A stretch of DNA of 38,831 nucleotides from Syntrophomonas sp. DTU019 (GTDB lineage: Bacteria > Bacillota > Syntrophomonadia > Syntrophomonadales > Syntrophomonadaceae): assembly GCA_001512785.1 (NCBI GenBank), contig LFSQ01000038.1, positions 1 through 38,831 on the forward strand. Reading direction: 5' to 3'. How positions within the stretch are numbered: position 1 is the first letter of the stretch; each line of letters starts with the position of its first letter. Both the position numbers and the translations under genes were made by a program. Shown here piece after piece: positions 1-7,578 of the stretch. The notes under the pieces were generated by a model. That model worked only from the letters and a program-made list of their open reading frames with translations, had not been told where the DNA came from and ran no database searches.

Positions 1-13
1 TGCTGAGACTAGG

Positions 14-45
14 TTGATGTTTTATAGCCTGATGGAGGCTATAAT
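14..45 (+). promoter_or_regulatory. Possible promoter with overlapping inverted repeat upstream of osmC-like gene
   Basis: A TATAAT hexamer lies at 40-45 and a TTGATG at 14-19, but the 20-bp spacing is long for a sigma-A promoter. An 8-bp inverted repeat (23-30 with 36-43, loop of five) overlaps the -10 hexamer, so it could be an operator or simply a hairpin at the 3' end of whatever lies upstream of the window. Seen directly; function is inferred and weak. Confidence 0.3.
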
Positions 46-95
46 AATATGTACACAGCAGAATAACCTGTGCCTGCAAGAAAGGAGTGAGTACC

Positions 96-539
96 ATGGA
101 TACCAACATGAAGACTATTCAAGTGAATGTCGATTGGGAACATGTCGGGGTTAAATCAATTGCCCGGGTTGGAGATCATACGGTATTGGAAATGGGCAGA
201 GGAGTACAAAGCCAGGGCGAAGATAACGGGGCTTCACCTTTTGAAGTCTTGTTGTCGGCTTTGGGCGGGTGTCTCATGATATTCTTGACCGGTTTGGCCC
301 GAAAGAAGCGTTTGACCATTAACAACATCAGGATTAATGTCGAAGGGGATTATGACCCGCGGGGGATGAGCAGTTCAAGCTCTGGCATAAGATCGGGTTT
401 TCAGCAGATCAGGTATCAGGTGGAGGTTGACTCCCCCGATAGCCCTGAAGCAGTTCGCGAGCTGATCGAACAGGCGGCCAGGATCTGCCCGATAAAAGAA
501 ACCATAATGAACGGCACTGTGGTGGTTGAAGCCCAATAG
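96..539 (+). CDS. OsmC/Ohr family redox protein
   Basis: This 147-residue protein belongs to the OsmC-like family, cytoplasmic thiol peroxidases or redox proteins that reduce organic hydroperoxides through two cysteines. One cysteine sits in the central helix (LSALGGCLMIF, near residue 69) and the second in ICPIKET near residue 131, the usual two-Cys layout. The ATG at 96 is preferred over a GTG at 87 because AGGAG (83-87) is then eight bases upstream; the GTG overlaps the Shine-Dalgarno sequence. The N-terminal segment is typical of the YhfA-like OsmC subgroup rather than Ohr. It is separated from the next gene by a strong hairpin and appears monocistronic. The substrate cannot be told from sequence. 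Confidence 0.85.
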   Translation: MDTNMKTIQVNVDWEHVGVKSIARVGDHTVLEMGRGVQSQGEDNGASPFEVLLSALGGCLMIFLTGLARKKRLTINNIRINVEGDYDPRGMSSSSSGIRSGFQQIRYQVEVDSPDSPEAVRELIEQAARICPIKETIMNGTVVVEAQ

Positions 540-587
540 GGCAAAGAAGCTCGAGCAGGATTACATAAGCACGAGCCATGGCATGCA

Positions 588-623
588 GAGAGCCAGTCAC
601 TTTTGATAAAATGACTGGCTCTC
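588..623 (+). terminator. 12-bp perfect stem-loop downstream of osmC-like gene
   Basis: GAGAGCCAGTCA at 588-599 pairs perfectly with TGACTGGCTCTC at 612-623 around a 12-nt A/T-rich loop. There is no U-tract on the 3' side, so it is not a textbook intrinsic terminator; it may be a transcript-end or processing structure. It lies in the 247-bp gap between the OsmC gene and the yyaL-like gene, which otherwise holds only a weak promoter-like TTGCGA/TATTTT pair near 690-725. Confidence 0.55.
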
Positions 624-786
624 AGGTATTAAAGGCCTGCCTTAATTGGTTGGGGACATCCGCAGGCCGGAACAAATCAGGAAAAGATCAGGTTGTTTGC
701 GACTATTATAGGTCGGGATTATTTTACCGGGCAAGCCTTAATAGAGATAGAATATTGGTAAATAATATATCCAAAAGGAGACTGAC

Positions 787-960
787 ATGACTATTCCAGA
801 CAAAGAGATTCGCAAGGCAAACCGCCTGATTCGGGAGAAATCTCCCTATCTTTTACAACATGCTTATAATCCCGTTAACTGGTATGCCTGGACCCCTGAA
901 GCCTTTCAGAAGGCTGCCAGCGAAGACAAACCAGTCTTTTTATCCATAGGCTATTCTTAG
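787..960 (+). CDS. YyaL/DUF255 thioredoxin-domain protein, N-terminal segment (57 codons) ending at UAG
   Basis: An ATG at 787 follows AAAGGAG at 774-780 and opens a 57-codon frame that matches the N-terminus of the YyaL/SSP411 family ([20 protein letters not shown], then [10 protein letters not shown]). In family members the chain continues directly into STCHWCHVM. Here a TAG stop (958-960) follows the Ser codon TCT at 955-957. The missing continuation resumes 52 nt later in a different frame at 1010. The segment holds the first strands of the thioredoxin fold and cannot be functional alone. It is either the 5' part of a broken gene or the take-off side of a translational bypass. Sequence conservation up to the stop shows decay has not begun or coding is still under selection. 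Confidence 0.85.
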   Translation: MTIPDKEIRKANRLIREKSPYLLQHAYNPVNWYAWTPEAFQKAASEDKPVFLSIGYS

Positions 961-1009
961 CCCCTCAAGGGGCTAATGATTTTAGGGAAAGCGCAGGTAT
1001 AATTTGTCT
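958..1009 (+). other. 52-nt element interrupting yyaL: UAG-containing hairpin and matching UCU codons (bypass-like)
   Basis: Removing 958-1009 exactly restores the family sequence GYS-TCHWCHVM and joins frames that otherwise differ by one base. The element begins with the stop TAG and with a hairpin: 957-964 pairs with 969-976 (8 bp, TCAA loop), so the stop codon and the last base of the preceding TCT codon lie in the stem. The element ends with TCT (1007-1009), the same codon that precedes it (955-957). An AGG (995-997) lies ten bases upstream of the second TCT. This arrangement resembles the T4 gene 60 coding gap (identical take-off and landing codons, immediate UAG, take-off stem-loop, about 50 nt). 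Alternatively it is an insertion with a 3-bp target duplication that kills the gene. Confidence 0.6.
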
Positions 1010-2902
1010 ACCTGTCACTGGTGCCATGTAATGGAAAGGGAGTCATTCGAAGATGATGAGGTAGCCCGGTTATTAAATCAATATTTCGTAAGCATCAAGG
1101 TGGATCGCGAAGAGAGGCCGGACATTGACACTGTGTATATGAATGTCTGTCAGGGTATGACCGGCCATGGGGGATGGCCTCTCACCATTATAATGACCCC
1201 GGATAAAAAACCGTTTTTTGCCTCTACTTATTTGCCCAAACATGATCGCAGTGGCCTCGCTGGCATGATGAGTATTCTGCCGCGCATAGCTGAAATCTGG
1301 CAGACTGATAAGCTCTCCTGCTATGAGGTCGGCAATCGCATAAATGACTGGCTGAAACAGGCTGGCACATTAGCCCCAAGCCATGATAAAATCAAGGCTG
1401 ATGCTTTCGATAAAGCCTTTCAGTATTTTGCCCATGTCTATGACCCTGAGTATGGCGGATTTGGCAATGCGCCTAAATTTCCAACCCCTCATAATCTCTA
1501 TTTCCTGTTGCGTTACTGGTACTATACCGGGGAAGAATTGGCCCTGGAAATGGTGGAAAAAACCCTGCAATGCATGTACAAAGGCGGTATATATGACCAT
1601 ATAGGCTTTGGTTTTGCCCGCTACAGCACCGATAGATTCTGGCTGGTTCCTCATTTCGAAAAGATGCTTTATGATAATGCCCTTTTAGCCATTGCTTTTG
1701 TGGAGACTTATCAGGCTACCGGAAAGGAGCTATATGCCCGCATCGCCCGGGAGGTGTTTGCTTACCTTCTGCGAGAAATGACCTCGGCCGAAGGAGGCTT
1801 CTATTCAGCTCAGGATGCTGATTCGGAAGGTGAGGAGGGAAAGTTCTACCTGTGGACACCAGCCCAGGTGGTGGAGGTTCTGGGTGATTCCGCGGGTATG
1901 AAATTCTGCTCCTATTATGGCATAACCCCGCAGGGCAATTTCGAAGGCAAGAGTATACCCAATCTGCTCAATTCTGAATTTCCTGAAGAGGAACGGCAGC
2001 AAATCGAAGCTATGCGCTTAAAGCTCTTTGACTCCCGCTCGCAGCGGGTCGCTCCGTTCAAGGATGACAAGATCCTCTTATCCTGGAACGGGTTTATGAT
2101 CGCTGCCCTGGCTTTGGGCGGGAGGGCCTTCAATGAACCGTTATATATTGAGAAGGCTCAGGCGGCTTTGGCTTTCATGGAGAGCCATATGCGGGTTGGG
2201 GGGCGCTATATGCTGAGATACCGGGATGGCGAGGCGGCTCATCCTGCTCTGGCAGAGGATTATGCGGCTCTGGTATGGGGGCTGTTGGAAATGCATCGCA
2301 GCACTTTAAAACCCTCTTATTTGCAAAAAGCCCTGCAAGTCAATGCAGAAATGGTTAACCTTTTTTGGGATGAAGAGCAGTACGCTTTCTTATATTATGG
2401 TAAAGACAGTGAGCAATTGCTCATAAACCCCAGAGAGGTCTACGACGGCGCGATACCTTCGCCCAATTCGCTGGCAGCAAGGAATTTGGTGTGGCTGGGG
2501 CGGTTGACCGGCGACCAGGAAATCAACCGCCGGGCCGAGATGATATTTGCGGCCTTTTCCGAGCAGGTGAGCCATAACCCCTGGGCCCACGCCTATTTCC
2601 TGCTGGCGGCCATGGCCAACCATTATGCGGGGAAAGACATCATCATAAGAGGGGACTGGCATGAGCAAGGCACCCGGGAAATGATCTTTAGGCTAAACCG
2701 GGCATTTGTGCCGGACACCACCCTGGCGTTAAAGACCGACCAGGACGAACTGCTGAGCCAATTGATCCCTTTCAGTAAAGCAATGCACAGGGTCAACGGC
2801 CAGGTGACAGCTTATGTATGTGAGGCTTTTGCCTGCCGGGAGCCGGTATTCTCGGCGGAGCATTTATATCAAGTCGTGACCAGCAGTCAGCATGAAGCTT
2901 AG
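1004..2902 (+). CDS. YyaL/SSP411-like thioredoxin-domain protein (DUF255), main body
   Basis: This frame encodes the rest of the family: the CHWCHVMERESFED active-site helix of a thioredoxin-like fold (CxxC), followed by a long (alpha/alpha)6-barrel-like region related to N-acylglucosamine 2-epimerases, with the family blocks YGGFGNAPKFPTP, GIYDHIGFGFARYSTD, FEKMLYDNA, FYSAQDADSEGEEGKFYLW and PSPNS. With the 57 upstream codons joined at 1010, the product would be 687 residues, about the normal family length. No frameshift or stop occurs in 630 codons. A TTG at 1004 could serve as start but lacks a good ribosome binding site and would remove the N-terminal strands of the thioredoxin domain. 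Biochemical function of the family is poorly known. Whether the protein is made depends on the 52-nt interruption. Confidence 0.85.
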   Translation: MSTCHWCHVMERESFEDDEVARLLNQYFVSIKVDREERPDIDTVYMNVCQGMTGHGGWPLTIIMTPDKKPFFASTYLPKHDRSGLAGMMSILPRIAEIWQTDKLSCYEVGNRINDWLKQAGTLAPSHDKIKADAFDKAFQYFAHVYDPEYGGFGNAPKFPTPHNLYFLLRYWYYTGEELALEMVEKTLQCMYKGGIYDHIGFGFARYSTDRFWLVPHFEKMLYDNALLAIAFVETYQATGKELYARIAREVFAYLLREMTSAEGGFYSAQDADSEGEEGKFYLWTPAQVVEVLGDSAGMKFCSYYGITPQGNFEGKSIPNLLNSEFPEEERQQIEAMRLKLFDSRSQRVAPFKDDKILLSWNGFMIAALALGGRAFNEPLYIEKAQAALAFMESHMRVGGRYMLRYRDGEAAHPALAEDYAALVWGLLEMHRSTLKPSYLQKALQVNAEMVNLFWDEEQYAFLYYGKDSEQLLINPREVYDGAIPSPNSLAARNLVWLGRLTGDQEINRRAEMIFAAFSEQVSHNPWAHAYFLLAAMANHYAGKDIIIRGDWHEQGTREMIFRLNRAFVPDTTLALKTDQDELLSQLIPFSKAMHRVNGQVTAYVCEAFACREPVFSAEHLYQVVTSSQHEA

Positions 2903-2931
2903 CTGATGATGAAGAGAAGGAGGTATTATGT

Positions 2932-3495
2932 ATGGAAACGATGGAATGCATCTTAACCCGCAGGAGTATTCGCAGTTTCATCCCCGATAAGGAGATAGCA
3001 GAGGAGACTATGCGCCAGCTCATGGAAGCGGTGCGATGGGCCCCGTCCTGGGCCAACACCCAGACCTGGGAGGTAGTGGTGGTTAAAGATCGCGATTTGA
3101 AGCAAAAGCTGGTTGATGCGGCCGGTGCCAATCGTGCTGCACAGGCCATTCTCGATGCCTGTGCAGTGATGGTGTTCTGCTCCCGCCGCGGTATTGCCGG
3201 GGCCAAGCAGGGGGAGTATTCGACCAATAAGGGAGACTGGTATATGTTCGATTGCGCCCTGGCCGCTCAGAATTTCTGCCTGGCGGCGCACAGCATGGGT
3301 CTGGGGACGGTTTATATCGGCCGTTTTGAACACCGGCAGGTCGATACTTTACTGGGCTTGCCCCAGGGTATAGAATCGGTGGTCATGATACCCCTGGGCT
3401 ATCCGGCCGTTAAAGAGGTCAAAGCCCCACCCCGCAAAGCCTCGAGCGAGTTCGTGCATGCCGAAAGGTTTGGCCGCCGCTACTTCGAAGGCTGA
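2932..3495 (+). CDS. Nitroreductase family flavoprotein
   Basis: A 187-residue FMN-dependent nitroreductase-like oxidoreductase that would reduce nitro, quinone or related acceptors with NAD(P)H, usually as a dimer. The N-terminal motif ILTRRSIRSF carries the FMN-phosphate binding arginines; APSWANTQTWEVVVV supplies the Ser/Asn/Gln ring contacts, and MGLGTVYIG together with VVMIPLGYPA form the rest of the flavin pocket. The ATG at 2932 follows AAGGAGG (2917-2923); an ATG at 2928 is out of frame. The gene starts 29 bp after yyaL and may be cotranscribed. It ends before a clear terminator. Natural substrate is unknown. Confidence 0.88.
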   Translation: METMECILTRRSIRSFIPDKEIAEETMRQLMEAVRWAPSWANTQTWEVVVVKDRDLKQKLVDAAGANRAAQAILDACAVMVFCSRRGIAGAKQGEYSTNKGDWYMFDCALAAQNFCLAAHSMGLGTVYIGRFEHRQVDTLLGLPQGIESVVMIPLGYPAVKEVKAPPRKASSEFVHAERFGRRYFEG

Positions 3496-3560
3496 AATTC
3501 ACGGTTTTTCCAGGCATATTGTATTGCTGCCGGGGATATAAATAAAAAGGGATACGGTAT

Positions 3561-3587
3561 AACCAGGGTAATACCCTGGTTTTTTTA
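3561..3587 (+). terminator. Intrinsic terminator after the nitroreductase
   Basis: AACCAGGG at 3561-3568 pairs with CCCTGGTT at 3574-3581, and the 3' side runs into a T-tract up to 3586. This is a standard Rho-independent terminator. Confidence 0.9.
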
Positions 3588-3615
3588 TATAAGCAATGAT
3601 CGGGGGTTATCTGAT

Positions 3616-4581
3616 TTGTACAGACATATTTGCGTGGTGATGCTGTTAGCGGCCCTGATCTGCCATGCCGGCAGCCTGACTGCGGTAACTCAGGCCGCAA
3701 CCGAGGACTCCACATCCTCATCCGCAGCCAGGATTATTGACAGCACCGACTTTCCTTCTTTGTATTTGACCGAACCCAGCCTGCAGGGGCAGGCAATCTG
3801 GATGCTGCAGGCGCGTTTGCAGGAAATCGGTTACGAAATACAGCCCAGCGGCATATACGATGCCAGCACCAGCCATACCGTCAGCCTGTTCCAGCTGGCC
3901 AATGGTTTGGAGGCTGACGGTGTAGTAAACAAGGAGGAATGGCTGGCCTTACTGCCCCAGGAACTGGATGCCTCGCATGTCACCACTTCAGCGGCCACAA
4001 CCGACAAAATGCTGATCGTAATCGATGTGAAAAGCCGTACCCTGGTGCTTTATAAGGATAAAGAGGTAGTCTGCAAATACCCCGTGGCGGTGGGCAAATC
4101 CTCGACTCCTACGCCGCTGGGAGAATGGCGTGTGGTTCATAAATCCCTGGGATGGGGAGGCGGGTTCGGCAGCCGCTGGATGGGCCTCAATGTCCCCTGG
4201 GGTATTTATGGTATTCACGGCACCAATAAGCCGGGATCGATTGGGACTTACGCCTCGCACGGGTGTATCCGCATGTTTAACAGCGATGTGGAAAAGCTGT
4301 TCCCCTTGGTGCCTCATGGGTGCCGGGTAAAGATCGTCAACGACGGCAGCATGACCCCGCAGCAAATGAAGCCGGTAAAGATGAAGAACGGCTCCAGCGG
4401 GCAGGCGGTAGTATATGTTCAGGCCCGGCTTAAAGAACTGGGGCTTGAGTTTGGGGCAGCTGACGGGCGTTACGGCAACATGACGGAACTGGCGGTAAAG
4501 TATTTTCAGGTCTGGAATGGCCTGAACCCCAGCGGTGAAATGGATGAGGCCACCTATCGCAAGATGGGGCTGATTAAATGA
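3616..4581 (+). CDS. Exported L,D-transpeptidase (YkuD) with two peptidoglycan-binding domains
   Basis: The 321-residue product has an N-terminal signal peptide (hydrophobic VVMLLAALICHAGSL, residues 8-22). A PG_binding_1 repeat (about 50-115) precedes a YkuD domain (about 130-245) with the catalytic signature HGTNKPGSIGTYASHGCIRM, where the last His-Gly-Cys holds the nucleophile. A second PG_binding_1 repeat follows (about 258-320). The enzyme would form 3-3 cross-links or attach substrates in the cell wall. Placement of the catalytic domain between two binding repeats is less common than a single repeat. The start is a TTG at 3616 with GGGGG about ten bases upstream. No operon partner is evident. 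Confidence 0.9.
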   Translation: MYRHICVVMLLAALICHAGSLTAVTQAATEDSTSSSAARIIDSTDFPSLYLTEPSLQGQAIWMLQARLQEIGYEIQPSGIYDASTSHTVSLFQLANGLEADGVVNKEEWLALLPQELDASHVTTSAATTDKMLIVIDVKSRTLVLYKDKEVVCKYPVAVGKSSTPTPLGEWRVVHKSLGWGGGFGSRWMGLNVPWGIYGIHGTNKPGSIGTYASHGCIRMFNSDVEKLFPLVPHGCRVKIVNDGSMTPQQMKPVKMKNGSSGQAVVYVQARLKELGLEFGAADGRYGNMTELAVKYFQVWNGLNPSGEMDEATYRKMGLIK

Positions 4582-4646
4582 AGTAAATAACTGCGACCAG
4601 CCGGCAGTATGCTACAATAAGTGAAAAGACTAAAGGAGTTTGGGCC

Positions 4647-5234
4647 GTGAGGAAAACGGTGGATGGTCGCGGGCTTTCATTGCCGGAAACATGGCTGCGT
4701 ACCAGTGAAGCCCTCCTGGACCGGCATTGCCTGGAGGTTCTGGCGATTATAGATGACCCCGGAGCAATGCGGGAACTCTCCAGCCTGATCGCAGAATTGC
4801 CATATAAGACCACGGTTGAGGAAAAGCAGGGGCAATATCATATAAATATCCAAAAACATCAAGCTGCCGCGGGATTGCGCGTATCATCGGCGGAATACGG
4901 GCATACGGTTCTGATCGTCAGCAGTACTTCTCTGGGGAAAGGCGAGGATCGCTGGGGCGGGCAGCTGATGAGCAGCTTCATTTACTCACTCACGCAACTG
5001 GAAGGTTTTCTGAAAACCATTGTGTTTATAAACAGCGGGGTATTCCTGGCAACTGAGGGATCGGATGTTTTGCCTTATTTACAGCATATGCAGGAATCCG
5101 GGGTGGAGATAATCTCCAGCCACACCTGTTTGAGCTACTACCAGCTGCTGGGCAAGCTGCGGGTTGGTACGGTGAGCAATATGTTCGCTATTACCGAAAA
5201 AATTGCTGAGGCCAAGCGACTGATAGTTTTTTAA
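4647..5234 (+). CDS. YedF-like TusA/DsrE two-domain protein lacking the TusA cysteine
   Basis: The 195-residue protein aligns along its full length with the YedF-type selenium metabolism protein at 18859-19431: an N-terminal TusA-like domain (1-75) and a C-terminal DsrE-like domain (85-195). In the TusA motif the usual LNCPEP reads LSLPET, so the conserved cysteine is replaced. In the DsrE part SCGTCLDYY of the paralog reads SSHTCLSYY, keeping only the second cysteine. The GTG start at 4647 has AAAGGAG at 4632-4638. It stands alone, converging on the agr operon and ending one base before the response regulator's stop. A retained fold with lost thiol chemistry suggests a regulatory or binding role; that is inference. 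Confidence 0.75.
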   Translation: MRKTVDGRGLSLPETWLRTSEALLDRHCLEVLAIIDDPGAMRELSSLIAELPYKTTVEEKQGQYHINIQKHQAAAGLRVSSAEYGHTVLIVSSTSLGKGEDRWGGQLMSSFIYSLTQLEGFLKTIVFINSGVFLATEGSDVLPYLQHMQESGVEIISSHTCLSYYQLLGKLRVGTVSNMFAITEKIAEAKRLIVF

Positions 5235-5235
5235 T

Positions 5236-5967
5236 CTAGAATGAAGGTGTGAAGCGGTCGATGTGAATCCTAAAGCGGTTCCTGCTCATGATGGCTATTC
5301 CGTCATACCCTTCAAAATGAATGGAATAGGACTGATTACCGGCATCTTTGATTTGGGCCACCTTGTCCATATTCACTACATAGGACTTGTGAACCCGCAA
5401 GAAGTTTGGGCCCAGCAATGCTTCTAATTCATTGAAAATACAAGTGCTCTCGTGCACTCCCCCTGTTGAGTGAATAAAAGCCTTTTTGCCCTGCTTTTCA
5501 ATATAGTAGATGTCATCGATGTTAACAAACACTATGCTGTCGGCAGATTTGATAACCAGGCGATTGTTAGGGCTTTTATGCAGATTGACTCTCTGCAACT
5601 CTGCATCCAAACCGGAAATCGCCTGCATTACCTTATCCCGCCTGATCGGTTTGAGCAGATAATCATAAGGATGAACAGTGAAAGAATCCACGGCATATTT
5701 GGCGTAGCCGGTAACAAAAATGAATTCCGTGTGCGGACTAACGGTATTGATGGCCCGGGCGACATCGATACCGTTTAAATTATCCTCCGGTGCTAGTTCA
5801 ATATCCAAAAATGCAATGTCGGGAGCGATTTCGCTGGCCATACGAATCGCATCCTGACTGAGCGAGGTTCCTACTACCTGTTCAACCTTGGGGTGCTCCG
5901 CAATCAGCTTCTCGAGAAAGCGTAAGGTGTAATGTTCATCTTCTAAAACCAGTACTTTAAGCATCAT
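5236..5967 (-). CDS. LytTR-family response regulator (AgrA-like)
   Basis: The 243-residue protein has an N-terminal receiver domain with acidic residues at LEDE (9-11), phosphoacceptor Asp55 in AFLDIEL, and the conserved Lys in LLKPI (about 108). A LytTR DNA-binding domain follows (about 140-240; VFVNIDDIYYIEKQGKKAFIH and FLRVHKSYVVN). It is the last gene of the minus-strand agr-like operon; its ATG lies seven bases beyond the agrD stop, with AGGAA overlapping that stop. By analogy with AgrA it would be phosphorylated by the upstream kinase and activate its own operon and other targets. Targets are not identifiable here. Confidence 0.9.
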   Translation of the reverse strand: MMLKVLVLEDEHYTLRFLEKLIAEHPKVEQVVGTSLSQDAIRMASEIAPDIAFLDIELAPEDNLNGIDVARAINTVSPHTEFIFVTGYAKYAVDSFTVHPYDYLLKPIRRDKVMQAISGLDAELQRVNLHKSPNNRLVIKSADSIVFVNIDDIYYIEKQGKKAFIHSTGGVHESTCIFNELEALLGPNFLRVHKSYVVNMDKVAQIKDAGNQSYSIHFEGYDGIAIMSRNRFRIHIDRFTPSF

Positions 5968-5973
5968 CGATTC

Positions 5974-6111
5974 CTACTTTTTGAGACTTTCGGGAATATC
6001 CGGCTCATACCAAACCAGCCAGCACAATGGCTTGACGGCGGTCAGCACAGCCAGCATAACGGCAAAGGACGCCAGGCTGGTGTAGGCTTTGGACAACAGT
6101 TTTGATTTCAT
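5974..6111 (-). CDS. AgrD-like autoinducing peptide precursor (45 aa)
   Basis: A 45-codon gene sits between agrB and the regulator. The peptide has a basic, hydrophobic leader (residues 1-29, starting MKSKLLSKAY), then CWLVW (30-34), then a tail YEPDIPESLKK (35-45). This is the AgrD plan: amphipathic leader, a Cys-started pentapeptide that becomes a thiolactone ring, and a charged tail with the P-x-SL/EL pattern removed by AgrB. The tail lines up with known AgrD tails of staphylococci and clostridia. The start overlaps the agrB stop (ATGA), and AAGGAGG lies eight bases upstream, indicating strong coupled translation. Predicted ring: Cys-Trp-Leu-Val-Trp; any exocyclic N-terminal residues are not predictable. 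Confidence 0.88.
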   Translation of the reverse strand: MKSKLLSKAYTSLASFAVMLAVLTAVKPLCWLVWYEPDIPESLKK

Positions 6112-6737
6112 ACTGCACACCTCCTTTCCAATCTGTCAATACCTTGATCAAGGATATGAAAAAGCTTATATCCCCAGGGGGTGATAACAAATAAGCCGCA
6201 CAGGCTTCCCAGGATCATTGCATTGGCCTGTTCAAGGTAACCGCTGTAAACCAAGCCCAAAGCTGCCATACTGCCCACCAGGAGAGTCCCGGTGGTAATC
6301 CGCTTTTGCTGTTTGATTTCTTCCGGTGCGGTGACCATCTTTTTTTCGGTTCCGGCTGGTACCCAGGCTTTTATAATCCCCAGTCCCATACCGGTCAAAA
6401 CAAGGATTAATGCCAATGCCGCTGAAGCAGGCCAGCTAATCATCTCGCTAAGCTTGGCCATGCTCAGCATGACTAAGAGGCTGGCGGTCAAGCAGCGCGG
6501 GAAAGTGCTCAAATGAGCCCCTCCCCCTGGTACTCTGATCAGGGCAAAAGCTGTCAGGACCAGAAAGCACGGTAGTAAAAGGTCTGTGGCCCAGGCCAGC
6601 AGGAACAGTAACAGCAATTCTAAAAGGTTGTTGAACAAAGACTCCAGGCCATAAGCATAAACCTCAACCTCTGCCGGACTAGTTTGCAGATTTTGCCCTA
6701 AATGGGAGGCTATTTTCCATGACAGATGCTTGATCAT
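6108..6737 (-). CDS. agrB: AgrB-like membrane peptidase processing the autoinducer precursor
   Basis: The 209-residue integral membrane protein carries the accessory gene regulator B signature: N-terminal LSWKIASHL and EVYAYGLES, then GGGAHLSTFPRCLT with the catalytic His and Cys seven residues apart, followed by several hydrophobic segments. AgrB cleaves the C-terminal tail of AgrD and forms the peptide thiolactone. The ATG at 6737 has AGGAGG five bases upstream even though it lies 59 bp inside the kinase gene; the match of the first residues to the family supports this start. The 3' end overlaps agrD. Together they form the signal-production half of the system. Confidence 0.93.
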   Translation of the reverse strand: MIKHLSWKIASHLGQNLQTSPAEVEVYAYGLESLFNNLLELLLLFLLAWATDLLLPCFLVLTAFALIRVPGGGAHLSTFPRCLTASLLVMLSMAKLSEMISWPASAALALILVLTGMGLGIIKAWVPAGTEKKMVTAPEEIKQQKRITTGTLLVGSMAALGLVYSGYLEQANAMILGSLCGLFVITPWGYKLFHILDQGIDRLERRCAV

Positions 6738-7578
6738 TTATCCTCCTGCGATCGGGGAAGCTGATTATAAAAGTAGTTCTGGGATGGGTGACGATACGAA
6801 TAGTACCCCCGTATTTGCCCACCAGGCGCTTCACGATATATAAGCCGAATCCCCGACCTGCCGACCCGCTGGTAGAAAATCCCGGCGCAAACAGCAGGTT
6901 TTCTTGCTGTTTGGGGATTTTAGGACCGGTGTTGTAAACATAAATCCCATAATGAGAATTGTCGTACTTGATTTCCAGGCTCACCCGGCGCGGCTGCGAT
7001 CCTTTCAAACTGGCCTCCAGGGCGTTATCGACCAAATTGCCGATTATACTGCACAGATCCCAGGGAGGAATGGCCATTTCCTTGATGTCGCATTTGACCG
7101 CAAAATCAAAGTTGATGTTCTTGGTTTCCGCCAGCTTGCGCTTGGAGTTGACTAATGCGGTAAGGGCTGGATTGCCTACAAATACCAGATCTTGAATCTC
7201 CCAGTACTGCTCCGCCACACCGTCCAGGTAGTCGCGGGCCTGTTCCACCTCATCAAGGTATAGCATTGCCTGCACTGTTTGTATATGACGGGTATGCTCA
7301 TGTCTTTGACTGTTAAAGCTGTTAACCAGATCCTCGATATTGTTCAGATGTTCTTTGAGCAATTGCGCCTCGATGATCTGCCGGCTGTACTGCTCGACCT
7401 GGCGGATGGATATTACCGCAAAACCGCTCAGCAACACTATTACCAGATTGGCAAAAGGAAGTACTGCTTTTAATGGTTCAATATTAGGCAAATAGCCAAT
7501 CGTTATAAGGATGATGGCTATAAAGACGGTTTCGAATAATATGGTTGTAATCGCTAAAATGGGTTTATTATTATTCAT
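6679..7578 (-). CDS. AgrC-like GHKL sensor histidine kinase
   Basis: The kinase has two membrane segments near its N-terminus, a coiled linker, a phosphoacceptor region SQRHEHTRHIQ (HPK10/AgrC type), an N-box IGNLVDNALEAS and a G-box GRGFGLYIVKRLVGKYGG. The preferred ATG at 7578 overlaps the stop of the upstream membrane protein as ATGA, which indicates translational coupling and gives 299 residues; an ATG at 7620 would add 14 residues but lacks a ribosome binding site. The sensor portion has only two membrane spans, unlike the six or seven of AgrC. The missing spans may be provided by the product of 7575-8060. It should sense the AgrD peptide and phosphorylate the LytTR regulator. Confidence 0.88.
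   Translation of the reverse strand: MNNNKPILAITTILFETVFIAIILITIGYLPNIEPLKAVLPFANLVIVLLSGFAVISIRQVEQYSRQIIEAQLLKEHLNNIEDLVNSFNSQRHEHTRHIQTVQAMLYLDEVEQARDYLDGVAEQYWEIQDLVFVGNPALTALVNSKRKLAETKNINFDFAVKCDIKEMAIPPWDLCSIIGNLVDNALEASLKGSQPRRVSLEIKYDNSHYGIYVYNTGPKIPKQQENLLFAPGFSTSGSAGRGFGLYIVKRLVGKYGGTIRIVTHPRTTFIISFPDRRRINDQASVMENSLPFRAKSAN

Noticed and set aside
578-790. 70-codon plus-strand frame between the OsmC-like and yyaL-like genes
   Set aside because: It runs through the 12-bp hairpin at 588-623 and the yyaL ribosome binding site, has no ribosome binding site of its own and no recognisable protein features.
958-960. UAG in yyaL as pyrrolysine or simple readthrough
   Set aside because: The downstream coding sequence is in another frame (52 nt is not a multiple of three) and two further stops or nonfamily residues would be read; readthrough alone cannot rebuild the protein.
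6005-6190. 61-codon minus-strand frame over the agrB-agrD junction
   Set aside because: It is in a different frame from the AgrD-like peptide, which has the correct motif, start overlap and ribosome binding site.
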